From contig NC_016485.2 of assembly GCF_000227115.2 (NCBI RefSeq), positions 844,025-908,024 on the forward strand: a stretch of 64,000 nucleotides of DNA. Direction: 5' to 3'. The stretch comes from Naumovozyma dairenensis CBS 421 (Eukaryota; Ascomycota; Saccharomycetes; Saccharomycetales; Saccharomycetaceae). The translations under genes and the position numbers were made by a program. Shown in pieces: positions 63,694 through 64,000 of this stretch. The notes under the pieces were generated by a model that ran no database searches, was not told the DNA's origin, and saw only the letters and a program-made list of their open reading frames with translations. The number at the start of each line of letters is the position of its first letter. Position 1 is the first letter of the stretch.

Positions 63694-63700
63694 TGAGTCA
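63694..63700. promoter_or_regulatory. Gcn4 site TGAGTCA upstream of ARG8
   Basis: A perfect Gcn4/AP-1 heptamer followed by C, about 242 bases before ARG8. Amino-acid starvation control by Gcn4 is expected for arginine biosynthesis genes. Confidence 0.7.
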
Positions 63701-63941
63701 CTTAACGAAACTAAAATAACTCAGCCAAAGAACACCCAATCATCCAAATGACCAAAGCGAAGAAAACATGACATTTAAAAGAAGGCAAAAGAGAGGCCTA
63801 TATAAAGGAAATGAAATTTTGTTAACATCCAACCTTTTTTCCTTTAAGTGCAAGCAACTGCGACCTCACACAAAATTTAACCGCTGAAATCTTATTTCCC
63901 AAATAAGGAATAATAACAACAACAACAACAATAATAAGAAT

Positions 63942-64000
63942 ATGTTTAGAAGAAAGTTATCAACAACTACGTCTCGTTTGACATCAAGTCTCAAAGCAAC
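63942..64000 (+). CDS. ARG8: Acetylornithine aminotransferase Arg8, N-terminus only
   Basis: Only 19 codons fit before the window ends. They read MFRRKLSTTTSRLTSSLKA, a typical basic, hydroxyl-rich mitochondrial presequence close to the start of S. cerevisiae Arg8. ARG8 is the gene after PPM2 on chromosome XV, so position and sequence agree. The full enzyme would be a mitochondrial PLP-dependent aminotransferase of arginine biosynthesis (about 420 residues), not visible here. Confidence 0.85.
   Translation, partial: MFRRKLSTTTSRLTSSLKA

Larger units (their letters stand above)
63379..63941. other. LEM3-ARG8 intergenic region with a CT repeat
   Basis: 563 bases with a (CT)n microsatellite at about 63557-63581 and the ARG8 promoter sites listed separately. 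An ACA/ATA-rich leader precedes the ARG8 ATG. Confidence 0.6.

Overview
The window is nuclear DNA from a budding yeast of the Saccharomycetaceae that descends from the whole-genome duplication. The long AT-rich intergenic spaces, poly-Gln/Asn tracts and gene content suggest the Naumovozyma/Kazachstania side of the family, but the species is not proven. I recognise 19 orthologues of Saccharomyces cerevisiae genes (18 within the window plus the start of ARG8 at the right edge). Two further genes are unassigned: a 332-codon gene that may be SPO74, and an F-box-like gene. The genes interleave two pairs of S. cerevisiae sister segments. XRN1, NUP49, PMR1, SUA5, YIP5 and SUT1 belong to chromosome VII; ATP20, MCM4, RLF2 and RPA135 to chromosome XVI. 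DCP1, SPT20, PEX11, CTR9, NOP8, RIB4, RRP40, PPM2 and ARG8 belong to chromosome XV; RPD3 and LEM3 to chromosome XIV. This mixing is expected when a post-duplication lineage kept different copies from the ones S. cerevisiae kept.

Layout. 1-15 kb: XRN1(-), NUP49(+), ATP20(-), MCM4(-), RLF2(-), then the SPO74 candidate(-). 16.2-19.9 kb: remains of a Ty3/gypsy-class element. It has a 5' LTR, a primer-binding site read through by gag, a gag ORF, an unexplained acidic antisense frame, an integrase fragment, and a second LTR copy in inverted orientation. 20.8-21.7 kb: tRNA-Leu(UAG) with a 12-nt intron, and tRNA-Lys(CUU). 22.7-31.3 kb: RPA135(+), PMR1(+), and SUA5(-), whose C-terminal end is lost in a 20-N assembly gap. 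31.7-36.0 kb: a transposon graveyard with a gypsy protease joined directly to an integrase C-terminus, and three decayed Ty1/copia pol pieces on both strands. 36.4-39.4 kb: YIP5(+) and SUT1(-). 39.5-43.2 kb: a long intergenic region where two ancestral blocks meet. 43.3-64 kb: a compact, collinear block running from DCP1 to ARG8, with an F-box-like gene inserted after DCP1.

Shared themes. Several promoters carry textbook sites: PAC plus RRPE (ribosome-biogenesis regulon) before RPA135, NOP8 and PPM2; an Mcm1 early-cell-cycle box before MCM4; two MCB boxes before RLF2; an oleate response element before PEX11; a Gcn4 site before ARG8. XRN1 and DCP1 are both mRNA-decay factors but lie far apart. 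SPT20 appears to carry a one-base frameshift near its 3' end. I found no clear new functional system. The most unusual structures are the inverted-LTR gypsy remnant with its acidic antisense frame, the protease-integrase fusion frame, and the clustering of retroelement debris at the rearrangement breakpoints.
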